64,000 nt of DNA from NCBI RefSeq assembly GCF_034676705.1, contig NZ_JAUCBS010000005.1, positions 124,001 through 188,000 of the forward strand, read 5' to 3'. Positions 56,799 through 64,000 of this stretch are shown in pieces (position 1 is the first letter of the stretch; each line of letters starts with the position of its first letter). The DNA comes from Gemmobacter sp. Lineage in GTDB: Bacteria; Pseudomonadota; Alphaproteobacteria; Rhodobacterales; Rhodobacteraceae. Below the pieces are notes generated by a model, which had not been told where the DNA came from, did no database searches, and saw only the letters and a program-made list of their open reading frames with translations. Position numbers and translations under genes: made by a program.

Positions 56799-57887
56799 AT
56801 GCTGATCCCCGGACGGTTCAAGCTGGGCACCTTCTCGTCCAACTGCTCGGGCGGGATGTCGATCACCAAGGTGCCGGAACGCTGGTCGGCCAGCTGGGAA
56901 GACAACCTGCGGCTGGCCCGGATGTGCGATGCGGCCGGGCTGGACTTCATGCTGCCGGTGGCGCGCTGGGTCGGCTTTCCGGGCGACGAGATCGAGTTCA
57001 TGCATTCGGTGCTGGAAACCACCACCTGGGCGGCGGCAATCCTGGCGGCAACCCGCGTCATCGCCGTGATCTCGACCGTGCATACCGCGGTGAACAACCC
57101 CGTGGTGGTCGCCAAGCAGATCGCCACGCTGGACGCCATCGGCAACGGCCGGCCGGGGCTGAACATCGTCGCAGGATGGTTCGAACCCGAATACAAGGCC
57201 CTTGGCCTGCAACTGCCCAAGGATCACGACACCCGCTACGGCTATGCGCAGGAATGGTTCGACATCATCCGCAAGCTGTGGACCGAGGAAGACCGCCTTG
57301 ACTGGCCGGGCAAGCATTTCAACCTGGAACAGGTCTACACCGACCCCAAGCCGAAACGTGGCACGGTGCCGATCATCAATGCCGCCGGTTCCGCGCAGGG
57401 CCGGCAGTTCGCGCTGAACAACGCCGACTTCCTGTTCACCCCCGCCATCGACCTGGCGCGATCCCGGACCGAGATTGCGGATATCAAGGCGCAGGCCGTC
57501 GCGAAGGGCCGGCCGATCGACGTGATCACCTTTTCGCATGTCGTCTGTCGCCCGACCGAGGCAGAGGCGCGCGATTACCACGCCTACCAGATTTCCCAGT
57601 CCGACTGGGGCGCAACCGACTATGCCGTTGCGGCCCAGTTCGCCACCGCGCTGTCCTTTCCACACGATCTGCTGATCCAGATCCGCACCAGCTTTGCCGC
57701 CGGTCACGGGGGGTTTCCCCTGGTCGGATCGCCCGAACAGGTTGTCGACGGGATCGAGCAGCTGATTGATGCCGGTTTCGGCGGCACGGGGCTGTCCTTC
57801 GTCAACCATGCCGACGAATTCCCCTGTTTCGCGCAAGCCGTCCTGCCGATCCTGGAAAGGCGCGGCCTGCGCAGCATCGCCCGCTGA
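56799..57887 (+). CDS. LLM-class flavin-dependent monooxygenase (RutA/SfnG-like)
   Basis: A 362-residue luciferase-like monooxygenase. It opens with KLGTFSSNCSGGMSITKVPERW, the start shared by pyrimidine oxygenase RutA and alkanesulfonate/dimethylsulfone monooxygenases, and has LNIVAGWFEPEYKALG near residue 125 and INAAGSAQGRQFA near 195. It uses reduced FMN. ATG 56799 is preferred over TTG 56769, although neither has a clear ribosome site. With the amidase and racemase-like protein it suggests oxidative opening or desulfonation of a small compound. Intact. Confidence 0.88.
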   Translation: MLIPGRFKLGTFSSNCSGGMSITKVPERWSASWEDNLRLARMCDAAGLDFMLPVARWVGFPGDEIEFMHSVLETTTWAAAILAATRVIAVISTVHTAVNNPVVVAKQIATLDAIGNGRPGLNIVAGWFEPEYKALGLQLPKDHDTRYGYAQEWFDIIRKLWTEEDRLDWPGKHFNLEQVYTDPKPKRGTVPIINAAGSAQGRQFALNNADFLFTPAIDLARSRTEIADIKAQAVAKGRPIDVITFSHVVCRPTEAEARDYHAYQISQSDWGATDYAVAAQFATALSFPHDLLIQIRTSFAAGHGGFPLVGSPEQVVDGIEQLIDAGFGGTGLSFVNHADEFPCFAQAVLPILERRGLRSIAR

Positions 57888-57897
57888 TATCACTCGG

Positions 57898-57927
57898 ACC
57901 GGGCCGACGGCGCACCGCCGGCCCGGT
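57898..57927. terminator. bidirectional terminator-like hairpin
   Basis: ACCGGGCC (57898-57905) pairs with GGCCCGGT (57920-57927). The inner GACGG/CCGCC extends the stem to about 13 bp with one mismatch and loop CGCA. It fills the 70-bp gap between the convergent LLM and acyl-CoA ligase genes. Confidence 0.65.
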
Positions 57928-57957
57928 CAGAACCTGGCAATCGGCGGTGGCGCTGTG

Positions 57958-59616
57958 CTACAGCAGCTCCTTCAGCCGGTGCTTTTGCACCTTGGTGGTG
58001 GACATCGGCCATTCGGTGACAAAGCGCACCTCGACCGGGGTCTTGAACCGGGCGATCTTGCCTTCGCAATAGGCGATGAGTTCGGCCGCCGTCAGCTCGG
58101 CCCCGGCGTTCCGTTCGACAAAGGCGACGGGCAGTTCGCCCATGCGGTCGTCCGGCTTGCCGACAACCTGCACGAATTTCACCGCCGGATGGCCGGACAG
58201 AAAGGATTCAACCTCGGCCGCCGCAACGTTTTCGCCGCCGACCTTCAGCATGTCCTTCAACCGGCCCTGGAACTGCAACCAGCCATTCGCATCCAGCACG
58301 CCCAGATCGCCGGTACTGACCCAGCCGCCGGGCAGGATGGTGCGGGCGGTATTTTCGGGATCGTTGTAATATCCCAGAAACGCCCCGCCGCCCCGGAACT
58401 GGATTTCCCCCCGCTGGCCCGGCGGCAGCACGGCGCCGGTATCGGGATCCAGGATGCGGATATCCACGCCGGGTGGCGCGATGCCGGCGGAATTCAGCCG
58501 CAGATCCTCGTCCGCCGCAGGGTCGGCCAGAAACAGCACGCCAGAACTTTCGGACATGCCGAACAGGTTCATGATGGGCGCATGCGGGGGCAGCATGCGT
58601 TGCAGTTTCAGCTGCATGCCGGCCGGGCCGACGCAGACCATGCTTTGCACAAAGGCGCAGGACTGCGCCGAATAGTCGGGCAGCGACAGCACCGGCACCG
58701 CCAGCGTCTGAAAGCCGGGATACAGATGTTCGATCCGGTGCGCGCGGATCAGGCCCAGCACCTCTTCGGCCTTGAAATGCGGGGTCGACATGAAGACGCC
58801 GCCGATTTCGGTCATCGCGGTCAAGAGGCCGATGCCGCCGCTGTGGAACAGCGGCATGGGATCCCAGATCTTTTCGCCGGGCTGGAACCGCACGAACCGC
58901 AGATAGGTGCGCCAGGCCCGTTGCAGCGAGGCCGCCGACAGCATGCAGGCCTTGGGGTTCGCCGTGGTGCCCGAGGTGAAGATCACCGCCGCCACCGCTT
59001 CGGGATCCTGCGCGGCAAGGCGGCGGTCGATCTCGGCCTCCAGCGCGGCCTGCTGGCCATCGGCCAGATCTGCCACCTGCGCCGGTGTCAGGGCCGGGCC
59101 CCAGGGAGCGCCGAACCGGATCATCCGGCGCAGCGTGGGCGCGCCCCCCAGCGACAGCGGCGCGATGGCGGATTGCGATGCAAGTTCGGGAAAGGCATCC
59201 GTCAGCACCCCGGCCAGATTGACATGATCGTCAATCGCATCGGTGGTCAGGATCGCCCTGACCTCGGTCAGTGGCACGGCATGGCGCAATTCGTGCGACT
59301 TGAACCGCGCGTTCAGCAATATGCCGACCCCGCCGGCATATTGCACCGCGAAATGCGCCACCAGAAAATCCTGATGGTTCGGAATCATGATGCCGACATG
59401 GTCGCCCGGCGCCACGCCATCGGCGATCAGCCCGCGCGCCAGCGCCCGGGCCTGCGCGCGCAGGCCCGCATAGGTCAGCGTCTGGCCCGGAAAGATCGCG
59501 GCCAGCTGGTCGGGGCGTTGCCGGGCCTGATCCTCCAGCAGCGCGGCAAGGGGGCGAGGGGCGCCGAAGGTGGGTTCCGGGCGGGGGGGCATTGCGGCCT
59601 GGCGGGCGAGGGACAT
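57958..59616 (-). CDS. AMP-dependent acyl-CoA synthetase/ligase
   Basis: A 552-residue ANL-superfamily ligase that activates a carboxylic acid to its CoA thioester. The AMP motif is VIFTSGTTANPKA near residue 175, followed by YPGFQTLAVPVL, LFGMSESSG near 318, the STGDLGVLDANG hinge near 415 and the GGENVAAAEVE/KPDDRMGELPVAFV C-domain. Start at 59616 shares one base with the SDR stop; ATG 59592 is an alternative. It probably feeds the beta-oxidation enzymes encoded at 60537-64000. Confidence 0.91.
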   Translation of the reverse strand: MSLARQAAMPPRPEPTFGAPRPLAALLEDQARQRPDQLAAIFPGQTLTYAGLRAQARALARGLIADGVAPGDHVGIMIPNHQDFLVAHFAVQYAGGVGILLNARFKSHELRHAVPLTEVRAILTTDAIDDHVNLAGVLTDAFPELASQSAIAPLSLGGAPTLRRMIRFGAPWGPALTPAQVADLADGQQAALEAEIDRRLAAQDPEAVAAVIFTSGTTANPKACMLSAASLQRAWRTYLRFVRFQPGEKIWDPMPLFHSGGIGLLTAMTEIGGVFMSTPHFKAEEVLGLIRAHRIEHLYPGFQTLAVPVLSLPDYSAQSCAFVQSMVCVGPAGMQLKLQRMLPPHAPIMNLFGMSESSGVLFLADPAADEDLRLNSAGIAPPGVDIRILDPDTGAVLPPGQRGEIQFRGGGAFLGYYNDPENTARTILPGGWVSTGDLGVLDANGWLQFQGRLKDMLKVGGENVAAAEVESFLSGHPAVKFVQVVGKPDDRMGELPVAFVERNAGAELTAAELIAYCEGKIARFKTPVEVRFVTEWPMSTTKVQKHRLKELL

Positions 59617-60359
59617 CAGACGCGCGCCCCCGCATCGAACCGGATCGCGGTGGCGTTCAGATAGGCATTGGTCAGGATGCTGCCGACCAGCGCGCCGAAT
59701 TCCTCCATCCGGGCCAGCCGTTTCGGGAAGACGATGCCTTCCTTCAGCTTTTCGACATAGCCGGGTTCCAGCCCGGCAAACATCGGCGTGTCCATATAGC
59801 CCGGCGCGATGGCCATGGTGCGGATGCCGTAGCGCGCCAGATCATGCGCCGCCGTCATCGACATCGACACCACGCCGCCCTTGCTGGCGGCATAGGCGAT
59901 GGAGGATGACTTGTCGAAGGCGGCAATCGACGCGACGTTGACAAAGCATCCCCGCTCTCCATCGCGGTTGGGGGTGTTGCGTGCCATGCGTTCGGCCCCA
60001 TGCGCCATCATCAGGAAGGTTCCGGTCAGGTTCACCTCCAGTGTGCGCCGGAACAGGTCCAGCGGGAAGGGGCCGCTTTCGTCATACAGGCGGCGCGTCT
60101 TGACGATGCCGGCGCAATTGACGATGGCATCCAGCCGGCCATGACGCGCGACCACGGCATCCAGCGCGGCGATGACCTCGGCCTCGCTGGCAATGTCGCA
60201 GATCCGGCCGTCCACGCCGGCGGCGCCCAGTTGATTAGGGATCGGGTTGATGTCCACCCCGGTCACCCGCGCGCCGTTATCGTTCAGCCAGTCCGCCGCC
60301 CCGGCGCCCAGACCCGACGCGGCGCCCGTGACCACGACGACCGAATCCTTCAGTTCCAT
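59616..60359 (-). CDS. SDR family oxidoreductase (3-hydroxyacyl-CoA dehydrogenase-like)
   Basis: A 247-residue classical SDR with TGAASGLGAG near residue 11, VNCAGI near 85, a catalytic Ser near 140 and YAASK near 153. Start at 60359 follows a strong GGAGG; the long frame upstream to 61610 is antisense to the thiolase. It is first in a two-gene unit with the acyl-CoA ligase and divergent from the thiolase gene. It likely oxidises a hydroxyacyl-CoA or alcohol in the same pathway. Confidence 0.9.
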   Translation of the reverse strand: MELKDSVVVVTGAASGLGAGAADWLNDNGARVTGVDINPIPNQLGAAGVDGRICDIASEAEVIAALDAVVARHGRLDAIVNCAGIVKTRRLYDESGPFPLDLFRRTLEVNLTGTFLMMAHGAERMARNTPNRDGERGCFVNVASIAAFDKSSSIAYAASKGGVVSMSMTAAHDLARYGIRTMAIAPGYMDTPMFAGLEPGYVEKLKEGIVFPKRLARMEEFGALVGSILTNAYLNATAIRFDAGARV

Positions 60360-60450
60360 GTCATCCTCCCCCATGCGCGTCACCCGGGGGTGGCGCATCG
60401 TTCCTGCCCGCAAGCATAAAAACCGGCCCGGATTGCCGCAACAGTTTTTT

Positions 60451-60468
60451 CTACCAAACCGTCGGTAG
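60451..60468. promoter_or_regulatory. candidate TetR-type operator
   Basis: In the 177-bp divergent region, CTACC (60451-60455) and GGTAG (60464-60468) flank the 9-bp palindrome ACCGTCGGT (60458-60466). Such ACCG-n-CGGT cores are typical of TetR-family repressors of fatty-acid genes. No TetR gene lies in the window next to it. Confidence 0.45.
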
Positions 60469-60536
60469 GTATTGATTTGCAGGGCCACATCAGTATGACT
60501 CGGGTCCGACGAGCCCGGACCGGAGGAGGACGTGCC

Positions 60537-61745
60537 ATGCCCGACGCATTCATCTACGATCATGTCAGAACGCCGCGCGGCCGGGGCCGGCCCGGCGGAT
60601 CGCTGCACGAGGTGCCGGCGGTGCAGCTTTCGGCGCAGGTTCTGGGGGCATTGCGCGACCGCAACGGGCTGGATACCGCGCTGGTGGACGATGTGATCTT
60701 CGGCTGCGCCCAGCCGGTGGGCGAACAGGGCGGCAACATCGCCCGCGCCGCCGTGCTGGCCGCCGGCTATGCGCAAAGCGTGGCGGGGCAGCAGGTGCAT
60801 CGTTTCTGCGCCTCGGCCCTGGAGGCGGTGAACAACGCCGCCGCGCAGGTGATGGTCGGGGCGGCCGACGCGGCCATCGGCGGCGGGGTCGAGTCGATGT
60901 CGCGCACGGTGATGGGGGCCGATTCCGGCGCCTGGGCCGCCGATCCGACCGTGGCCTACCAAAGCTATTTCGCCCCGCAGGGCATCGGGGCCGACCTGAT
61001 CGCCACGCTGGATGGCTTTACCCGCGAGGATGTGGACCGCTACGCCGCCGAAAGCCAGCGCCGCGCGGCACATGCCTGGGATCAGGGCTGGTTCGACCAC
61101 TCCATCGTGCCGGTGCGCGATGTGCTGGGCGATGTGCTGCTGGACCGCGACGAATACATGCGCCCGGGCACCACGGTGGAAAGCCTTGGGGCGCTGAAAG
61201 CGTCTTTCGTGGGCATGGGCGAACAGCTGGGCTTTGATTCCGTGGCACAGCAGCGCTATCCGCAGGTCGAACGCATGACCCATGTTCATACGGGGGGCAA
61301 TTCCTCGGGCATCGTCGATGGGTCGGCGGGGGTGCTGGTGGGCAGCGCGGCCTTTGGCACCGCCGCCGGGCTGAAACCCCGCGCGCGGATCCGGGCCTTT
61401 ACCTCGATCGGCAGCGAGCCGACGATCATGCTGACCGCCCCCGCCGATGTCACCCGCAAGGTGCTGAAGCGCGCCGGCATGACGGTGGATGACATCGACC
61501 TGTTCGAACTGAACGAGGCGTTCGCGGCCGTTGTCCTGCGGTTCCAGAAATATCTGGGGATCGACCCGGACCGGCTGAACGTGGCCGGTGGCGCCATTGC
61601 CATGGGCCATCCGCTGGGCGCGACCGGCGCCATGATCACCGGTACCGTGCTGGACGAACTGGAACGGCGCAACCTGAACACCGCGCTGATCACGCTGTGC
61701 GCCGGCAACGGGCTGGGCACCGCCACCATCATCGAACGCGTCTGA
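60537..61745 (+). CDS. acetyl-CoA C-acyltransferase (thiolase)
   Basis: A 402-residue degradative thiolase. The nucleophilic Cys is in [14 protein letters not shown] near residue 90, His in [15 protein letters not shown] near 358, and the second Cys in TLCAGNGLG near 388. Start at 60537 follows GGAGGAGG; the upstream in-frame ATGs are in the promoter. It cleaves 3-oxoacyl-CoA to acetyl-CoA. It is first in the operon with the bifunctional FadB/FadJ-type protein and an acyl-CoA dehydrogenase. Confidence 0.93.
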   Translation: MPDAFIYDHVRTPRGRGRPGGSLHEVPAVQLSAQVLGALRDRNGLDTALVDDVIFGCAQPVGEQGGNIARAAVLAAGYAQSVAGQQVHRFCASALEAVNNAAAQVMVGAADAAIGGGVESMSRTVMGADSGAWAADPTVAYQSYFAPQGIGADLIATLDGFTREDVDRYAAESQRRAAHAWDQGWFDHSIVPVRDVLGDVLLDRDEYMRPGTTVESLGALKASFVGMGEQLGFDSVAQQRYPQVERMTHVHTGGNSSGIVDGSAGVLVGSAAFGTAAGLKPRARIRAFTSIGSEPTIMLTAPADVTRKVLKRAGMTVDDIDLFELNEAFAAVVLRFQKYLGIDPDRLNVAGGAIAMGHPLGATGAMITGTVLDELERRNLNTALITLCAGNGLGTATIIERV

Positions 61746-61768
61746 CCGACCGGAGAAGGACCGACAGC

Positions 61769-63901
61769 ATGCGTCACATCAAGATCACCCGCGCCGCCGA
61801 TGGCATTGCCAGCATCGTCATGGACAATGCCGATGAATCCATGAACCTGGTGTCCGAGGAATTCGTCACCGACTTCACCGCCGCCGTGGCGGACCTCGCC
61901 GCCGATGCCGGGGTGCGCGGCATCATCGTGACCTCGGCCAAGCCGGCGTTCATGGCAGGGGCGGACCTGAAACGGTTCGTCGGGCGGCCCTCGAAACACG
62001 AGGCGCTGGCGGTGGCCCGCGCGCCATCGGACATGCACCGCAGGCTGGAAACCTGCGGCAAGCCGGTGGTCGCGGTCATCAACGGGCTTGCGCTTGGTGG
62101 CGGGTATGAACTGGCGCTGGCCTGCCATCACCGCATCCTGGCCGATGATCCCGGCGCAAGGGTCGGCCTGCCCGAGGTGACGGTAGGCCTGCTGCCCGGG
62201 TCGGGCGGCACCCAGCGGCTGGCCCGCATGATCGGCCTGCGTCCCGCGCTGGCCGTGCTGCTGGATGGCAAGCCGCGCAACCCCGATCAGGCGCTGAAGG
62301 CCGGGCTGGTGGATCAGGTGGTTCCCCGCGACCGGATGGATGCCGCCGCCCGCGCCTGGATTGATGCCAACCCCGCGCCTGTCCAGCCCTGGGATCGCGA
62401 CCGTTACGCGCATCCCGAAGGCAATGGCCTGCTGGTGCCGTCGGTCGCCAGCTACCTGTCCACCCTGCCCGCCCAGATCGCGCGGGACACGTTCCACAAC
62501 TACCCCGCCGCCGCCGCCATTGCCGCCTGTGTGTTCGAAGGCATCCAGCTGCCGTTCGATGCCGCGCAGAAGCTGGAACAGAAGTATTTCGCCAAGCTGC
62601 TGTCCGATCCGGTCGCGGGGAACATCATCCGCACGACGTTCGTCAACAAGGGCGAGGCCAAGAAGCTGGCCCGCCGGCCTGCCGGCCTTGCCAAGGTGCG
62701 GCATGACCGGGTGGGCGTGCTGGGCGCCGGGCTGATGGGCGCCGGCATTGCCCAGGTGGCGGCCGAGGCGGGGATGGATGTCGTCCTGCTGGACCGCACC
62801 CAGGACGAGGCCGACAAGGGCCGCGCCAAAATCGAAGCAACCCTTGCGCGCGAGGTGCAGAAGGGCCGCCGCACCGAGGCCGCATTGGCGCAGGTGATGG
62901 GCCGGATCACCGCCACCGCCGATGTCGCCGCGCTGGCCACCGCCGACATCATCGTCGAGGCGGTGTTCGAGGATACCGCCGTCAAGGCCGACATCACCCG
63001 CCGCGTGCAGGCGGTGGTCCGGCCCGGCACGCTGTTCGCCACCAACACATCGACCCTGCCGATCACCCGGCTGGCCCGCGCGGCGCAGGATGCCGGGCGC
63101 TTCATCGGGCTGCATTTCTTTTCCCCGGTCAACCGGATGGAACTGGTCGAGGTGATCCGCGGGCAGGCAACCACCGATGCCACGCTGGCCGAGGCGCTGG
63201 ATTTCGTCGAACGCCTGCGCAAGGTGCCGATCACCGTCAACGACAGCCGGGGGTTCTATACCAGCCGGGTGTTCCAGACCTTCATCCACGAAGGCATGGC
63301 CATGCTGGGCGAAGGCACCGCCCCCGCCCTGATCGAGAATGCCGCGCGCTTTGCCGGGTTTCCGGTCGGCCCGCTGACCCTGCTGGACGAGGTGACGGTG
63401 GATCTGCCGATGAAGATCATCGACCAGGCGATTGCCGAGGAAGGCGCCGCCTACCAGATCCCCTGCGGCCATGCCGTGGCCGCCCGCATGATCGCCCTTG
63501 GCCGCAATGGCCGCAAGACCGGGGGCGGATTCTATGACTATGCCGCCGACGGGTCGAAACAGCTGTGGCCCGGGCTGGCAGACCATTTCCCCGTTGCCGC
63601 CGACCAGCCACCGCTGGAGGAGCTGAAAAAGCGGTTCCTGTATATCCAGGCGCTGGAAACCGCCCGCTGTCTGGAAGAAGGCGTGCTGGTCAGCGCGGTG
63701 GATGGCGATCTGGGCGCGGTGCTGGGCTGGTCTTACCCGACATGGACGGGCGGCACGCTGTCGCTGATCGACATGGTGGGCCTGCGCGCCTTCATCGCCG
63801 AATGCGACCGGCTGGCACAGCGCACCGGGCCGCGGTTCACCGCATCGGACTGGTTGCGGGCGCGGGCCGATGCCGGGCAGCCGCTGGTCGGGGCCGCCTG
63901 A
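61769..63901 (+). CDS. fadJ: bifunctional enoyl-CoA hydratase / 3-hydroxyacyl-CoA dehydrogenase (FadB/FadJ type)
   Basis: A 710-residue beta-oxidation enzyme. The N-terminal crotonase domain has the oxyanion-hole segment MAGADLKRF and both catalytic Glu (GGGYELALA and LPEVTVGLLPG). The NAD domain begins VGVLGAGLMGAGIAQ near residue 315 and has the catalytic His in GLHFFSPVNRMELVEV. The C-terminal HAD domain follows. Start at 61769 after GGAGAAGGA. It ends with a TGATG overlap with the next dehydrogenase. FadB versus FadJ cannot be separated by sequence reading alone. Confidence 0.93.
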   Translation: MRHIKITRAADGIASIVMDNADESMNLVSEEFVTDFTAAVADLAADAGVRGIIVTSAKPAFMAGADLKRFVGRPSKHEALAVARAPSDMHRRLETCGKPVVAVINGLALGGGYELALACHHRILADDPGARVGLPEVTVGLLPGSGGTQRLARMIGLRPALAVLLDGKPRNPDQALKAGLVDQVVPRDRMDAAARAWIDANPAPVQPWDRDRYAHPEGNGLLVPSVASYLSTLPAQIARDTFHNYPAAAAIAACVFEGIQLPFDAAQKLEQKYFAKLLSDPVAGNIIRTTFVNKGEAKKLARRPAGLAKVRHDRVGVLGAGLMGAGIAQVAAEAGMDVVLLDRTQDEADKGRAKIEATLAREVQKGRRTEAALAQVMGRITATADVAALATADIIVEAVFEDTAVKADITRRVQAVVRPGTLFATNTSTLPITRLARAAQDAGRFIGLHFFSPVNRMELVEVIRGQATTDATLAEALDFVERLRKVPITVNDSRGFYTSRVFQTFIHEGMAMLGEGTAPALIENAARFAGFPVGPLTLLDEVTVDLPMKIIDQAIAEEGAAYQIPCGHAVAARMIALGRNGRKTGGGFYDYAADGSKQLWPGLADHFPVAADQPPLEELKKRFLYIQALETARCLEEGVLVSAVDGDLGAVLGWSYPTWTGGTLSLIDMVGLRAFIAECDRLAQRTGPRFTASDWLRARADAGQPLVGAA

Positions 63902-64000
63902 TGGACCGGCTGATCTTTGACGCCGACCACGACCTGTTCCGCGACAACGTGCGCCGGTTCATGGAACGCGAGGTGGCCCCCCATGCCGCCCGCTGGCGCG
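63901..64000 (+). CDS. acyl-CoA dehydrogenase, N-terminal part
   Basis: Only the first 33 codons are in the window (MDRLIFDADHDLFRDNVRR, then FMEREVAPHAARW), the typical N-terminal helix of acyl-CoA dehydrogenases. The ATG shares one base with the FadB/FadJ-type stop codon. It would supply the first oxidation step of this operon. The gene runs off the right edge. Confidence 0.88.
   Translation, partial: MDRLIFDADHDLFRDNVRRFMEREVAPHAARWR

Overview
The window is about 64 kb of high-GC DNA (very strong G/C bias at third codon positions, long spurious antisense frames) from an alphaproteobacterium, most likely a Rhodobacteraceae member (Paracoccus/Rhodobacter/Gemmobacter-like). This is inferred from gene content (TRAP and oligopeptide-type ABC importers, HWE histidine kinases, a bacteriophytochrome, GntR/FCD regulators, PRC-barrel stress proteins) and from an intergenic CCCCGAGGATATTT-type repeat that I associate with this family from memory. 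No rRNA, tRNA or CRISPR array was seen.

Layout. (1) 1-2.0 kb: start of a DUF35/OB-fold gene, a short acyl-CoA dehydrogenase and an SDR. (2) 2.1-7.0 kb: two coupled paralogous GntR/FCD regulators divergent from a TRAP transporter operon ending in an atypical type II dehydroquinase homologue. (3) 7.0-7.7 kb: a VapBC toxin-antitoxin pair. (4) 7.9-18.5 kb: a complete peptide/nickel-type ABC importer with two amidohydrolases inside the operon, then convergent hydantoin-racemase-like and flavin-reductase-like genes divergent from their GntR regulator. (5) 18.5-24.2 kb: a branched-chain 2-oxoacid dehydrogenase operon (E3, E2, E1beta, E1alpha, plus a small ACT-like protein) divergent from an Lrp/AsnC regulator. 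(6) 24.3-36.0 kb: a second ABC importer with a fused ATPase, an isochorismatase-like hydrolase, a glutamine-synthetase-like ligase split by an IS110-family (IS1111-group) element, an M20 deacylase, an N-formylglutamate-amidohydrolase-like enzyme and an RpiR regulator. (7) 36.3-47.2 kb: two PRC-barrel genes and a signalling island: bacteriophytochrome-HWE kinase-receiver, Crp/Fnr regulator, triple-receiver hybrid kinase, CheR methyltransferase and a receiver-PAS-HWE-receiver protein. (8) 47.2-57.9 kb: amidase, RbsA/RbsC/RbsB-like ABC importer, GMC oxidoreductase, aldehyde dehydrogenase, AraC regulator, racemase-like protein and LLM flavin monooxygenase. Six of these genes carry frameshifts, an in-frame stop or truncation, so this module looks like it is decaying, unless the local sequence is poor. 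(9) 58.0-64.0 kb: acyl-CoA ligase and SDR divergent from thiolase, FadB/FadJ-type bifunctional enzyme and an acyl-CoA dehydrogenase, a beta-oxidation set.

Themes. Much of the window handles uptake and hydrolysis of small nitrogenous compounds (amides, N-acyl amino acids, possibly hydantoins or pyrimidine-like rings) and oxidation of the resulting acids. Several enzymes keep the family fold but have altered active-site residues: the dehydroquinase homologue, the second amidohydrolase and the second racemase-like protein. They may act on unrecognised substrates. Structured non-coding signals include a two-copy inverted element with covarying hairpins, hairpins after two solute-binding-protein genes, a candidate bridge RNA in the IS element, and two GGAAC-N16-GGTT promoter-like sites upstream of stress and signalling genes.
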